NCBI GenBank assembly: GCA_946625715.1
Contig: CAMOTK010000010.1
Span: 1-19,054, forward strand
Direction: 5' to 3'
Source of the DNA: an uncultured Prevotella sp.
Lineage (GTDB): Bacteria > Bacteroidota > Bacteroidia > Bacteroidales > Bacteroidaceae
DNA: 19,054 bases
The notes below the pieces were generated by a model that did no database searches, was not told where the DNA came from, and was given only the letters and a program-made list of their open reading frames with translations. How positions within the stretch are numbered: the stretch's first letter is position 1; each line of letters opens with the position of its first letter. Positions 7,070 to 14,278 of this stretch are shown here, piece by piece. Made by a program: the position numbers and the translations under genes.

Positions 7070-8653
7070 ATGAAAAGATTAAGATTCGTAGTTATCATGT
7101 CCGTACTCCTGGCGACTGGCTCGCAGGCTTTCGCTCAGTCGAACCGTGACTTCAGGGCCGAATTCGATGCTTTCAAGAAGCAGTCGAAGCGCGAGTACAC
7201 CGATTTCCGTAAGAAGTGTTTGATGGATTACACCGAGTTTGTGCGCAAGGCCTGGAAGGAGTTTGGCGCCGAGCCGCCCGTGCCCCTGCCCAAGGAAGAG
7301 ATGGTGGAGCCGGTGCTGGTGCCGCAGGCTGACGCCCAGACCAACTCATGGTTCAGTAAGCTCTTTGGCAGAAAGAAAAAGAAGGACGAGAAGCGCGACA
7401 GCGTGGACCAGCAGAAACCCAAGGAATATCAGCATAAGAACGAGCAACTCTCGTTTGCCAAGGTGGTGGAGCCCATCCCGCAACAGCCCCAGCCACAGCC
7501 GCTGGCCAAAGTGGAGGAGCAGCCTGAGAAGGCCAACGACTACTACGCCTTCAGCGTGTTTGGCACGCCCTGTAAGGTGCGCATCGGCGAGAACTGCAAG
7601 GTAGGGCTGAAGAGTCTGGACAACAACGATGTGGCCGACGCCATACAGGAGTACACTAAGTCGCAGTTCGACAACCTGCTCTACGACTGCCTGCAGGAGC
7701 GCGAGCGCCACCACTTCTCCGACTGGGCCTACTATCAGATGCTGCTCACGCTCACCGACCAGTACTTCGGCAAGCACACCAACGAGGCCACGTTGGCCCT
7801 GGCTTTCCTCTATTCGCAGTCGGGCTATAAGATGCGCTTGGCCCAGGACGGCAACAGTCTCTACATGCTCATGGCCAGCCGCTTCTTCATCTACGACAAG
7901 TCGTTCTTCTACATCGGCGGCCAGTGGTACTACCTGCTCGACGGACGCTCGGCCGACCGCCTGAAGATTTGTGAGGCCGCTTTCCCCAAGGAGAGTTCGC
8001 TGTCGCTGCAAATCACGGCCCAGCAACGGTTGGAAGCAGTGACCAGCGTAGAGCGCACCATCACTTCGCAGCCCAACGAAGACTTCTCGTTCACCATTAA
8101 GCTGAACAAGAACTACATGGACTTCTACGAAACTTATCCTTCGTCGTGCATCGACCAGAACTTCATGACTCGTTGGGCCATCTATGCCGAGACACCGCTC
8201 GAGAAGAATCTGACAGACCAGCTCTACCCCCAGATGCGACAGAAGCTCGAGGGACTGTCGAAGCTCGACGCCGTGCAGCAGCTGCTCTGGTGGGTGCAGA
8301 CCGGTTTCGAGTATAAGTTCGACGAAGAAGTGTGGGGCTACGACCGTCCGTTCTTCGGCGAGGAGAGCCTCTTCTATCCCTATTGCGACTGCGAAGACCG
8401 CTCCATCCTGCTCTCGCACTTGGTCAGAGAGCTTGTGGGGCTCGACGTCGTCCTCGTCTACTATCCGGGCCATCTGGCTATGGCCGTCAACTTCGACACC
8501 GATGTCGAGGGCGACTACATCATGCTCGACGGCCGCAAGTTCATAGTCTGCGACCCCACCTACATCTTCTCGCAAGTGGGACAGACCATGCCCGAGATGT
8601 CGAACGAGAGTGCCACCGTCATTCTGCTGAACAAGGAACAGGCAAAAATTTAG
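7070..8653 (+). CDS. Secreted protein with C-terminal transglutaminase-like domain
   Basis: A 527-residue exported protein of unknown role. Residues 1-23 are a Sec signal peptide ending QAFAQ. An amphipathic, Lys/Phe-rich helical stretch (24-66) is followed by a proline-rich and strongly basic linker (67-155, with GRKKKKDEKR at 100-109 and QQPQPQPL). The C-terminal part carries a papain/transglutaminase-like triad in the right order and spacing: Cys441 in CDCEDRSILL, His468 in YYPGHLAMAV and Asp495 in VCDPTY. This fits the transglutaminase-like superfamily, which includes proteases and amidases as well as cross-linkers, so the reaction cannot be named. It has its own promoter and is monocistronic, convergent with the ECF operon. 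The ATG at 7070 gives the signal peptide directly. Confidence 0.85.
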   Translation: MKRLRFVVIMSVLLATGSQAFAQSNRDFRAEFDAFKKQSKREYTDFRKKCLMDYTEFVRKAWKEFGAEPPVPLPKEEMVEPVLVPQADAQTNSWFSKLFGRKKKKDEKRDSVDQQKPKEYQHKNEQLSFAKVVEPIPQQPQPQPLAKVEEQPEKANDYYAFSVFGTPCKVRIGENCKVGLKSLDNNDVADAIQEYTKSQFDNLLYDCLQERERHHFSDWAYYQMLLTLTDQYFGKHTNEATLALAFLYSQSGYKMRLAQDGNSLYMLMASRFFIYDKSFFYIGGQWYYLLDGRSADRLKICEAAFPKESSLSLQITAQQRLEAVTSVERTITSQPNEDFSFTIKLNKNYMDFYETYPSSCIDQNFMTRWAIYAETPLEKNLTDQLYPQMRQKLEGLSKLDAVQQLLWWVQTGFEYKFDEEVWGYDRPFFGEESLFYPYCDCEDRSILLSHLVRELVGLDVVLVYYPGHLAMAVNFDTDVEGDYIMLDGRKFIVCDPTYIFSQVGQTMPEMSNESATVILLNKEQAKI

Positions 8654-8670
8654 CTTTTGGGGGGATTTTT

Positions 8671-9003
8671 TCAGAGTGCTGCACGTTCGCGGTCGATGAC
8701 CTCGACGAAGACGAGAATGAGCAGCACGAGGACGGTGAACGCCGTGTAGACTAAATTGACCTGTGGCAGCGTGTCGACCACGAAGTGGCGCAGGCCGGAG
8801 AGAAGCGTTTCCCAGCTGTGCGTGAACAAAAACAGGAGTGCGCCCACAACGAGGCAGAAGACCGTCCACACGCGCGACTGGCGCTCCTGTCGGCGGTTGG
8901 GCAGGGCGTGAATCACGCGCAGCGAAAAGCCGTCGTCGGCCACCTCGTCGGTTTTCAGAGGGGCGAGAAACTGCTGTATCAATAAATCATCATTTTCGTT
9001 CAT
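8671..9003 (-). CDS. DUF5056-like membrane protein, possible ECF anti-sigma partner
   Basis: A 110-residue protein with a soluble N-terminus (1-43) and two hydrophobic segments (about 44-61 and 83-101). The pattern DDLLIQQFL near the start and the layout recall DUF5056 proteins, which I associate with Bacteroidales ECF sigma genes; this is recollection, not a search. Its start overlaps the end of the sigma gene by 14 nt (8990-9003), so the two are translationally coupled. Sigma-then-membrane-protein is the usual anti-sigma arrangement, but no zinc-binding anti-sigma motif (HxxxCxxC) is visible, so the role is inferred. It ends 17 nt from the convergent secreted-protein gene. Confidence 0.8.
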   Translation of the reverse strand: MNENDDLLIQQFLAPLKTDEVADDGFSLRVIHALPNRRQERQSRVWTVFCLVVGALLFLFTHSWETLLSGLRHFVVDTLPQVNLVYTAFTVLVLLILVFVEVIDRERAAL

Positions 9004-9520
9004 AGCCGTTTTGTTTAAGGTAAGTGGAAAGTTTCTCCTTGCCGCGACTGAGGTGCGACTTCACGGTGCCCTCGGGCATGCCCGTAATCTGGGCGATGTC
9101 GGCCAGCGGGTAGCCGTCGACGAGCTGCAGCGTGATGCACAGCCGCTCTTCGTCGCGCAGCAAGGCCAGTGCGCGGTAGATGTCCATGTGCAGGTCGGAC
9201 GAGGACGACGAGGACGCCTGGTCTCGAGAGATTATAGCCGACTGGCGTCCTCGTTTCCTCGTGTGGTCGTAGAACTTGTTGTAGGCAATGCGCAATAACC
9301 ACGTGAGGAAAGCGGCCCCACCGCGATACTGGTCGAGGTGGGTGTAGGCCTTCAAGAATGCTTCTTGCGCCAAATCGTCGCTCAGCGCAGCGTTGCCCAG
9401 CGTCTGGTGGAGCAGGAAGCGGCGCACGGCAGCCTGATGGCGCTGCACGAGCAGTCCGAAAGCCTGCCGGTTGCCATTGGTGGCCTGCTCAATCAGTTGT
9501 GTGTCGCTGGGCGTGGTCAT
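8990..9520 (-). CDS. ECF-type RNA polymerase sigma factor
   Basis: A 176-residue sigma-70 family protein with only regions 2 and 4. Region 2 contains DDLAQEAFLKAY (48-59) and FLTWLLRIAYNKFYDHTRK (71-89), the core-binding and -10-recognition part. A Ser-rich linker (SSSSSS at 103-108) leads to region 4, whose helix-turn-helix reads IAQITGMPEGTVKSHLSRGK (142-161). It directs RNA polymerase to alternative promoters. It lies in a minus-strand set with an upstream PspC protein (6-nt gap) and a downstream overlapping membrane protein. A candidate ECF promoter heads the set, so it may drive its own operon. The ATG at 9520 gives a standard length. Confidence 0.95.
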   Translation of the reverse strand: MTTPSDTQLIEQATNGNRQAFGLLVQRHQAAVRRFLLHQTLGNAALSDDLAQEAFLKAYTHLDQYRGGAAFLTWLLRIAYNKFYDHTRKRGRQSAIISRDQASSSSSSDLHMDIYRALALLRDEERLCITLQLVDGYPLADIAQITGMPEGTVKSHLSRGKEKLSTYLKQNGYERK

Positions 9521-9526
9521 GGTTGT

Positions 9527-9718
9527 TTACAGTTTCTTTTCGGGCATGATAATCCACAGCACGATGTAGCAGGGAATGCCGCAGAAGGCCGTGAAGAACG
9601 TGAGCAGCGCATAGGCTGCGCGCACTGCCGTTGGGTCGAAGTCGAAGTATTCCGCAATGCCGGCACATACGCCTGCAAACACGCGGTCGTTTGAGCGGTA
9701 AAGTCGTTTTGGTTCCAT
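9527..9718 (-). CDS. PspC-domain small membrane protein
   Basis: A 63-residue protein that is essentially one PspC domain: KRLYRSNDRVFAGVCAGIAE then YFDFDPTAVRAAYAL and a hydrophobic segment (about 35-58) ending in IIMPEKK. The domain is named after phage-shock protein C, an inner-membrane sensor of envelope stress in enterobacteria; stand-alone short versions are common in Bacteroidetes. I use the ATG at 9718, since upstream residues in the same frame overlap the previous gene and lack family similarity. It sits 6 nt before the ECF sigma gene and 19 nt after the DUF6249-like gene, suggesting an envelope-related signal for this operon. Confidence 0.92.
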   Translation of the reverse strand: MEPKRLYRSNDRVFAGVCAGIAEYFDFDPTAVRAAYALLTFFTAFCGIPCYIVLWIIMPEKKL

Positions 9719-9737
9719 CGTTTTATGTTTTTGAAGT

Positions 9738-10376
9738 TTAATTATTATTATTATTATTCCGTGAGCGCTTGGCAATAAGGATGTTGCCCAAGCCGATGCA
9801 GGCCACGAGCACACCTACGCCGAAACCAATCTCGCCGGCCGTATAGCCCAAGAACACCATCAGGCCCACACCGAGGCAGAGCTGGCGAATGCCCTTCTGC
9901 CACACACTGTCGGGCGTAGGCACCTTCTCAGGCAGCAGGTTGTCGGGAATGGCCTGGCCGCTTTCCATGGCCTTTTCGGCCAGTCGGATGCGCTCCTTGC
10001 GGTTCTTATAGATGAAGTAGAACAGCACGAAGAGCACCAGCACGGGCGACAGCACGAAGAGAATGAACAGGACGGCCAGTACGAAGAGCATGCCGGCCAG
10101 GGAGTCGCCGTCCAAGCCGCTCATCATTTCCTTCATGATGCTTTTGGTGTTCATCTGGTTAATGATCTCTTCCGTCACTTCGTCTTTCACCTGCTCTTCA
10201 AAGGCGGTCTCGGCGCTATCCACGGCTGTGGTGTCGGAGAAGGCCTCGATAGAGTCGGGCTGCTGTGCGGTGGCGACAGCTTTCTGTTTAGCCACGTTGC
10301 CGGTGGCGTTCTGAGCCGACAACCCCAGTGTCAGCATCAGCGAAATTGCTACTAATAATTGTTTCATATTCAGCAT
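9738..10376 (-). CDS. DUF6249-like exported membrane protein
   Basis: A 212-residue protein (209 if the ATG at 10367 is used, which also gives a clean signal peptide MKQLLVAISLML; the upstream ATG has an A-rich leader, so the choice is open). After the signal peptide comes an acidic periplasmic stretch (about 25-90), a long hydrophobic segment (95-123), a basic loop with NRKERIRLAEKAMESG, and two more hydrophobic segments (about 165-205). This layout, with the Lys/Arg-rich loop, resembles DUF6249 proteins found next to Bacteroidetes ECF sigma genes. That match is from memory. The C-terminus ends in six Asn encoded by an (AAT)6 microsatellite. It is the first gene of the ECF operon and may take part in sensing; function unknown. 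Confidence 0.85.
   Translation of the reverse strand: MLNMKQLLVAISLMLTLGLSAQNATGNVAKQKAVATAQQPDSIEAFSDTTAVDSAETAFEEQVKDEVTEEIINQMNTKSIMKEMMSGLDGDSLAGMLFVLAVLFILFVLSPVLVLFVLFYFIYKNRKERIRLAEKAMESGQAIPDNLLPEKVPTPDSVWQKGIRQLCLGVGLMVFLGYTAGEIGFGVGVLVACIGLGNILIAKRSRNNNNNN
9741..9758. repeat. (ATT)6 trinucleotide repeat
   Basis: Six ATT units on the plus strand, read as (AAT)6 on the minus strand. They encode six Asn directly before the stop codon of the DUF6249-like gene. Changes in copy number would keep the frame. Confidence 0.95.
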
Positions 10377-10400
10377 TGTTTTTTGTTCTTTTTTCAGACG

Positions 10401-10429
10401 TTAGACGTCGCTAATGCAAAAAAAGTTGC
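10401..10429 (-). promoter_or_regulatory. Candidate ECF-sigma promoter of the sigma operon
   Basis: On the minus strand GCAACTT (10429-10423) and CGTCTAA (10407-10401) are separated by exactly 15 nt. This resembles the classic ECF pattern GGAACTT-N15/16-GTCTAA. CGTCT is repeated once more just downstream (10400-10396). The operon's first ATG is 24 nt away. No housekeeping TAnnTTTG box is found between 10377 and 10502 on this strand. Assigned by resemblance only. Confidence 0.4.
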
Positions 10430-10448
10430 AGGTTCTGCATTTTTCTTT

Positions 10449-10497
10449 AAAAAAAAGGTCAAAGGCGGAGAAAAAGCCTCTCTCGCCTTTGACCTTT
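10449..10497 (-). terminator. Intrinsic terminator of mtnN-luxS
   Basis: A perfect 14-bp stem AAAGGTCAAAGGCG (10454-10467) with CGCCTTTGACCTTT (10484-10497). On the minus strand it is followed by a T run (10456-10449). It lies 5 nt past the luxS stop. Confidence 0.93.
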
Positions 10498-10502
10498 CTG
10501 CT

Positions 10503-10997
10503 CTAAGCATCGGCAAACACGCGGCCGTCGCTCAGGGTGATGCTCAGTTTGGTGTATTCTGAGTGGAAATCGTTCTTTAGCCGGTCCAGATAGCGGGCGC
10601 TCTCCCACTTGCACATGGGCAGGTCGTGCAGCAGATAGTTGCCGCAGGTCTGTGGCTCGGTGGCCGGCACTTCCGTCTGCGTGAGTATCCACTCCAGACA
10701 GCAGATGGTCAGTCGGCGCATGTCCTCTACGGTGTAGTGGCCGGTCATGATGATGTACATGCCCGTCAGACAGCCCATGGGGCCTACGTAGACCACGTCG
10801 TCCTTGGCCTCGCTGTTGCGAAACCATGTGGCCATGAGGTGCTCCAGACTGTGCATGGCCGCCGGTGCCACGGCCGGCTCCTTGTTGGGCTCGGTGATGC
10901 GCAGGTCGAAGGTGGTGAAACCTCGGTCTTCGCGCGACACGTAGATGCCTGGCTTCAGCTGGGTGTGGTCGATGGTGAAACTCTGTATGACTTCCAT
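10503..10997 (-). CDS. luxS: LuxS, S-ribosylhomocysteine lyase
   Basis: A 164-residue cytoplasmic metalloenzyme that cleaves S-ribosylhomocysteine to homocysteine and 4,5-dihydroxy-2,3-pentanedione, the precursor of autoinducer-2. The metal ligands are visible as His49 and His53 in HSLEHL and Cys118 in QTCGNY. Glu52 is the general base and Cys76 in MGCLTG the catalytic cysteine. Length is normal for the family. It starts 13 nt after the mtnN stop, so the two consecutive enzymes of S-adenosylhomocysteine recycling are one operon, closed by a strong terminator. No AI-2 receptor is in the window, so the gene may serve mainly methyl-cycle detoxification. Confidence 0.98.
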   Translation of the reverse strand: MEVIQSFTIDHTQLKPGIYVSREDRGFTTFDLRITEPNKEPAVAPAAMHSLEHLMATWFRNSEAKDDVVYVGPMGCLTGMYIIMTGHYTVEDMRRLTICCLEWILTQTEVPATEPQTCGNYLLHDLPMCKWESARYLDRLKNDFHSEYTKLSITLSDGRVFADA

Positions 10998-11010
10998 AAT
11001 GCAGCTTGGC

Positions 11011-11664
11011 TTATAAGATAGTTTCTACAAACATTTTCGTGGTCATGAACGAGTGCTGGGCCACGGTGTCCCAGAAGTTGTGGTACTGCGAGGCATCGGT
11101 GTCGCGCAGAGGAATGTCGCTGATGACGCGGAACGAGATGAACGGCACCTGGTTGATGTAACACGTCTGCGCAATGGCGCACGACTCCATGTCGACGGCC
11201 TTGGCCTCGGGGAAGAGGTCGACGATGCTGCGCATCTTCTCCTTCGAGTCTACAAACCAGTCGCCCGTGACGATGAGGCCCTTGTGCAGCTTCATGTCGG
11301 TCTGTTGCTTGGCCAGTTGGTCGGCCTTCTCCAAGAGCCACGGTTCCGTCTGGTAGCGGGCGGGCAGTCCCTGCACCTGTCCGTAGATGGTTGTGTCGTC
11401 AATGGCACGGCCGCAGTAGACGTCGTGGTAGCACAGTTCGCTGCTCACAATAATATCCTGGATGTTGATGTCGTCGCCATTGCCACCGGCACAGCCGCTG
11501 GAGACAATGACGTCGGGGTGGAACTCGTTGATCATGCGCTGGGCGCCGAGGGCAGCATTCACCTTGCCAATGCCGCATTTCTGCACCAGCACATTACCGT
11601 CGTTGAAAAGCGATTTGAGCTGATTCAGCTCCTTGTCCATCGCTACAATGATACCTATCTTCAT
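11011..11664 (-). CDS. mtnN: MtnN/Pfs, 5'-methylthioadenosine/S-adenosylhomocysteine nucleosidase
   Basis: A 217-residue cytoplasmic enzyme that removes adenine from S-adenosylhomocysteine and methylthioadenosine, giving the substrate of LuxS. Family marks are MKIGIIVAMDKEL with Glu12, SSGCAGG (55-61, where NTGSAGG is usual), IVTGDWFV (131-138), AVDMESCAIAQ with Glu160, and FRVISD with Asp183, the catalytic acid. I use the ATG at 11664, because the longer frame to 11763 adds residues that overlap the promoter region and look non-coding. It shares an AT-rich divergent intergenic region with the YfhO-family gene and is followed by luxS. Confidence 0.96.
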   Translation of the reverse strand: MKIGIIVAMDKELNQLKSLFNDGNVLVQKCGIGKVNAALGAQRMINEFHPDVIVSSGCAGGNGDDINIQDIIVSSELCYHDVYCGRAIDDTTIYGQVQGLPARYQTEPWLLEKADQLAKQQTDMKLHKGLIVTGDWFVDSKEKMRSIVDLFPEAKAVDMESCAIAQTCYINQVPFISFRVISDIPLRDTDASQYHNFWDTVAQHSFMTTKMFVETIL

Positions 11665-11686
11665 GTCTTTTTGCTGATTTTGTCGG

Positions 11687-11694
11687 CAAAGATA
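11687..11694 (-). promoter_or_regulatory. -7 box for mtnN-luxS
   Basis: Reads TATCTTTG on the minus strand, a full TAnnTTTG match, 22 nt before the mtnN ATG. No clear -33 TTTG is seen. It is back to back with the plus-strand box at 11717-11724, so the two divergent promoters share the same 90 bp. Confidence 0.65.
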
Positions 11695-11716
11695 ATCATT
11701 TTTGAATGAAAAATTG

Positions 11717-11724
11717 TAATTTTG
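11717..11724 (+). promoter_or_regulatory. -7 box for the YfhO-family/fkp operon
   Basis: Reads TAATTTTG, a TAnnTTTG match, 31 nt before the ATG at 11756. The -33 position has no obvious TTTG. The leader to the start codon is A-rich, as is usual for translation starts in this phylum. Confidence 0.6.
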
Positions 11725-11755
11725 CAGACGAAAATAAAAAAAACTTGCAAGTAAT

Positions 11756-14248
11756 ATGACCAAAACCCTGAAACAATGGCTGCCCGATGTGCTGGCCGTT
11801 CTGCTCTTTGCCGTGTTGGCGTTTGCCTATTTCTTCCCCGCCGATATCGAGGGGCGTATACTCTTCCGACACGACTCCTCGGCCGGACGCGGTGCGGGCA
11901 TTGAACTCTCGGAGTACCATCAGCGCACCGGCGAGACACCCCGCTGGACCAATGCCCTCTTCTCGGGCATGCCCACCTATCAGCTGGCACCGTCGTACGA
12001 CAGCGCCAAACCTATGGACATGGCCGCCAAGGCCTACCACCTGTGGTTGCCCGACTATGTATGGTACGTGTTTGCCTACCTTTTAGGCTTCTATATCCTG
12101 CTACGCGCCTTCGACTTCCGACAGTCGCTCGCAGCGCTGGGCTCCATCATCTGGGCCTTCAGCACCTATTTCCTGATTATCATTGCGGCCGGCCACTTCT
12201 GGAAAGTGATGGCGCTGGCCTATCTGCCGCCTATGATTGCCGGCATTGTGCTGGCCTATAGGGGCAAATATCTGTGGGGCATGGTGGTCACTGCCATCTT
12301 TGCCGCCTTCGAGGTCAACGCCAACCACGTGCAGATGACCTACTACTACCTGTTCATCATCTTCTTCCTCATCGTCGGCTGGCTGGTGCAGGCCATCCGC
12401 GAAAAGCGCATGGCCCATTGGCTGAAAGCCACCGGCGCCTGCATCGTGGGCGGCCTGCTGGGCATTCTGCTCAACATCTCCAACCTCTACCACACGTGGC
12501 AGTATTCGCAGGAGACCATGCGCGGCAAGAGCGAGCTCGTGAAGAAGAGCAGCGGCAACCAGACCTCGTCGGGACTGGAGCGCGACTACATCACGCAGTG
12601 GTCGTATGGCATCGACGAGACGTGGACGCTGCTCGTGCCCAACGTCAAGGGCGGCGCCTCGTCGCCCCTGTCGGCAAACAAGACGGCTATGGAACACGCC
12701 GACAATACCTACCTGAGCATCTACCAGCAACTGGGCCAGTACTGGGGCGAACAGCCCATGACGATGGGCCCCGTCTATGTAGGTGCCTTCGTGCTCATGC
12801 TCTTCGTTTTGGGCCTGTTCATTGTCAGTGGTCCGGTGAAGTGGGCCCTGCTGGCTGCCACCGTGCTGAGCATCCTGCTGTCGTGGGGTAAGAACTTCAT
12901 GGGCTTCACCGATTTCTTCATCGACTACGTGCCCATGTATGCCAAGTTCCGCACCGTGTCGTCTATTCTTGTCATCGCCGAGTTCACCATTCCGCTGCTG
13001 GCCATGCTGGCGCTGAAGAAGATTGTCGACGACCCGAAGGTGCTCAGCGGCAAGAACATGAAATACTTCTACGCCTCGTTTGCCCTCACCGGCGGTGTGG
13101 CGCTGCTCTTTGCGCTGATGCCCTCGGTGTTCTTCCCCAGCGTGGTGTCGTCGCAGGAGATGCAGGCCCTCAGTCAGTTGCCGGCCGAGCATATACAGCC
13201 GTTGCTGAAGAACCTCACTGAGATGCGCACAGCCATATTCACCGCCGACGCCTGGCGTTCATTCTTCATTGTGCTCATCGGTGCCATCACCTTATTAATA
13301 TATAAGAGCGGCAAGCTGAAGACCAGTTACATGGTGGCCGTGCTGACGGTGCTCTGTCTGGTAGACCTATGGCCGGTGAACAAGCGCTATCTGAACGACG
13401 CGCTGTTTGTGGAGAAGACCCAACGCGACCAGGTGCAGCCCAAGACACCCACCGACGAGATGATTCTGCAAGACCAGGCGCTCGACTACCGCGTGCTCAA
13501 CCTGGCCTCGAACACGTTCAATGAGAACGAGACCAGCTACTACCATAAGTCCATTGGTGGCTATCATGCTGCCAAGCTGCGCCGCTATCAGGAGCTCATC
13601 GACGCTCACATTGAGCCTGAGATGCAGCGCACCTTCCAAGCGCTGTCGAAGGCAGGCGGCGACATGACGAAGGTCAATGGCGACAGCATCTTCCCCGTGC
13701 TCAACATGCTCAACACCAAATACTTCATCCTGCCCCTGCAGAACGGTCAGACCGTGCCCTTGGAGAATCCTTATACCTACGGCAACGCCTGGCTCGTCGA
13801 CGAGGTGAAGTATGTGGACAATGCCAACGAGGAACTCGACGGGGTGGGGCAGTACGACCTGCGCCATGTGGCCGTGGCCGACAAGAAGTTTGCCGACGTG
13901 CTCGGCCAGTCGAAGCAACAAGCCTCGGTGGGCATTGTGAAGATAACGTCGTACGACTGTAACCGCCTGACCTACGACGTCGAGACCGACAAAGGCGGCG
14001 TGGTGGTGTTCTCCGAAATCTACTATCCCGGCTGGACCGCAAAGGTCGACGGACAGCCCGTCGAGTTAGGACGCGTCGACTATGTATTGCGCGCCCTGCA
14101 GGTGTCGCCTGGCAAGCATCAGGTGGAGCTCGCCTTCTTCCCCAAGTCGGTGACCACCACCGAGACCATTGCCTATGTGGCACTCTTCGTCCTGCTCCTG
14201 CTCATTGCCGTTGCCTGCTACCTGTCGTGGCGGAAGCGGGAAGCATAA
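11756..14248 (+). CDS. YfhO-family polytopic membrane protein (GT-C-like)
   Basis: An 830-residue inner-membrane protein. The first hydrophobic segment (about 11-27) is followed by a periplasmic loop with ILFRHDSSAGRG and an acidic residue in the place typical of GT-C glycosyltransferases. Roughly a dozen membrane segments run to about residue 540. A soluble domain follows (about 545-800), containing the family signature around YYPGWTAKVDG and SPGKHQVELAFFP, and a last membrane segment lies near 803-822. YfhO proteins in Bacillus and Listeria take part in adding sugars to teichoic acids; in Bacteroidales the substrate is not known to me. It is 30 nt upstream of fkp on the same strand, which suggests a role in surface glycan or lipid-linked sugar transfer. 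That role is inferred. Confidence 0.88.
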   Translation: MTKTLKQWLPDVLAVLLFAVLAFAYFFPADIEGRILFRHDSSAGRGAGIELSEYHQRTGETPRWTNALFSGMPTYQLAPSYDSAKPMDMAAKAYHLWLPDYVWYVFAYLLGFYILLRAFDFRQSLAALGSIIWAFSTYFLIIIAAGHFWKVMALAYLPPMIAGIVLAYRGKYLWGMVVTAIFAAFEVNANHVQMTYYYLFIIFFLIVGWLVQAIREKRMAHWLKATGACIVGGLLGILLNISNLYHTWQYSQETMRGKSELVKKSSGNQTSSGLERDYITQWSYGIDETWTLLVPNVKGGASSPLSANKTAMEHADNTYLSIYQQLGQYWGEQPMTMGPVYVGAFVLMLFVLGLFIVSGPVKWALLAATVLSILLSWGKNFMGFTDFFIDYVPMYAKFRTVSSILVIAEFTIPLLAMLALKKIVDDPKVLSGKNMKYFYASFALTGGVALLFALMPSVFFPSVVSSQEMQALSQLPAEHIQPLLKNLTEMRTAIFTADAWRSFFIVLIGAITLLIYKSGKLKTSYMVAVLTVLCLVDLWPVNKRYLNDALFVEKTQRDQVQPKTPTDEMILQDQALDYRVLNLASNTFNENETSYYHKSIGGYHAAKLRRYQELIDAHIEPEMQRTFQALSKAGGDMTKVNGDSIFPVLNMLNTKYFILPLQNGQTVPLENPYTYGNAWLVDEVKYVDNANEELDGVGQYDLRHVAVADKKFADVLGQSKQQASVGIVKITSYDCNRLTYDVETDKGGVVVFSEIYYPGWTAKVDGQPVELGRVDYVLRALQVSPGKHQVELAFFPKSVTTTETIAYVALFVLLLLIAVACYLSWRKREA

Positions 14249-14278
14249 AGTCATGTGCAACTGAAAAAGCCTTTATCG

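Noticed and set aside
7346..8869. Minus-strand open frame of 507 codons over the transglutaminase-like gene
   Set aside because: It is a shadow of the real gene, crosses into the convergent ECF region, and shows no signal peptide or motif.
12101..13192. Minus-strand open frame of 363 codons within the YfhO-family gene
   Set aside because: His/Gln/Glu-rich composition typical of an antisense shadow; the plus strand encodes clear membrane segments.
14255..14278. GTG start for fkp
   Set aside because: The ATG at 14279 matches the remembered N-terminus of Bacteroides Fkp; the extra eight residues have no support.
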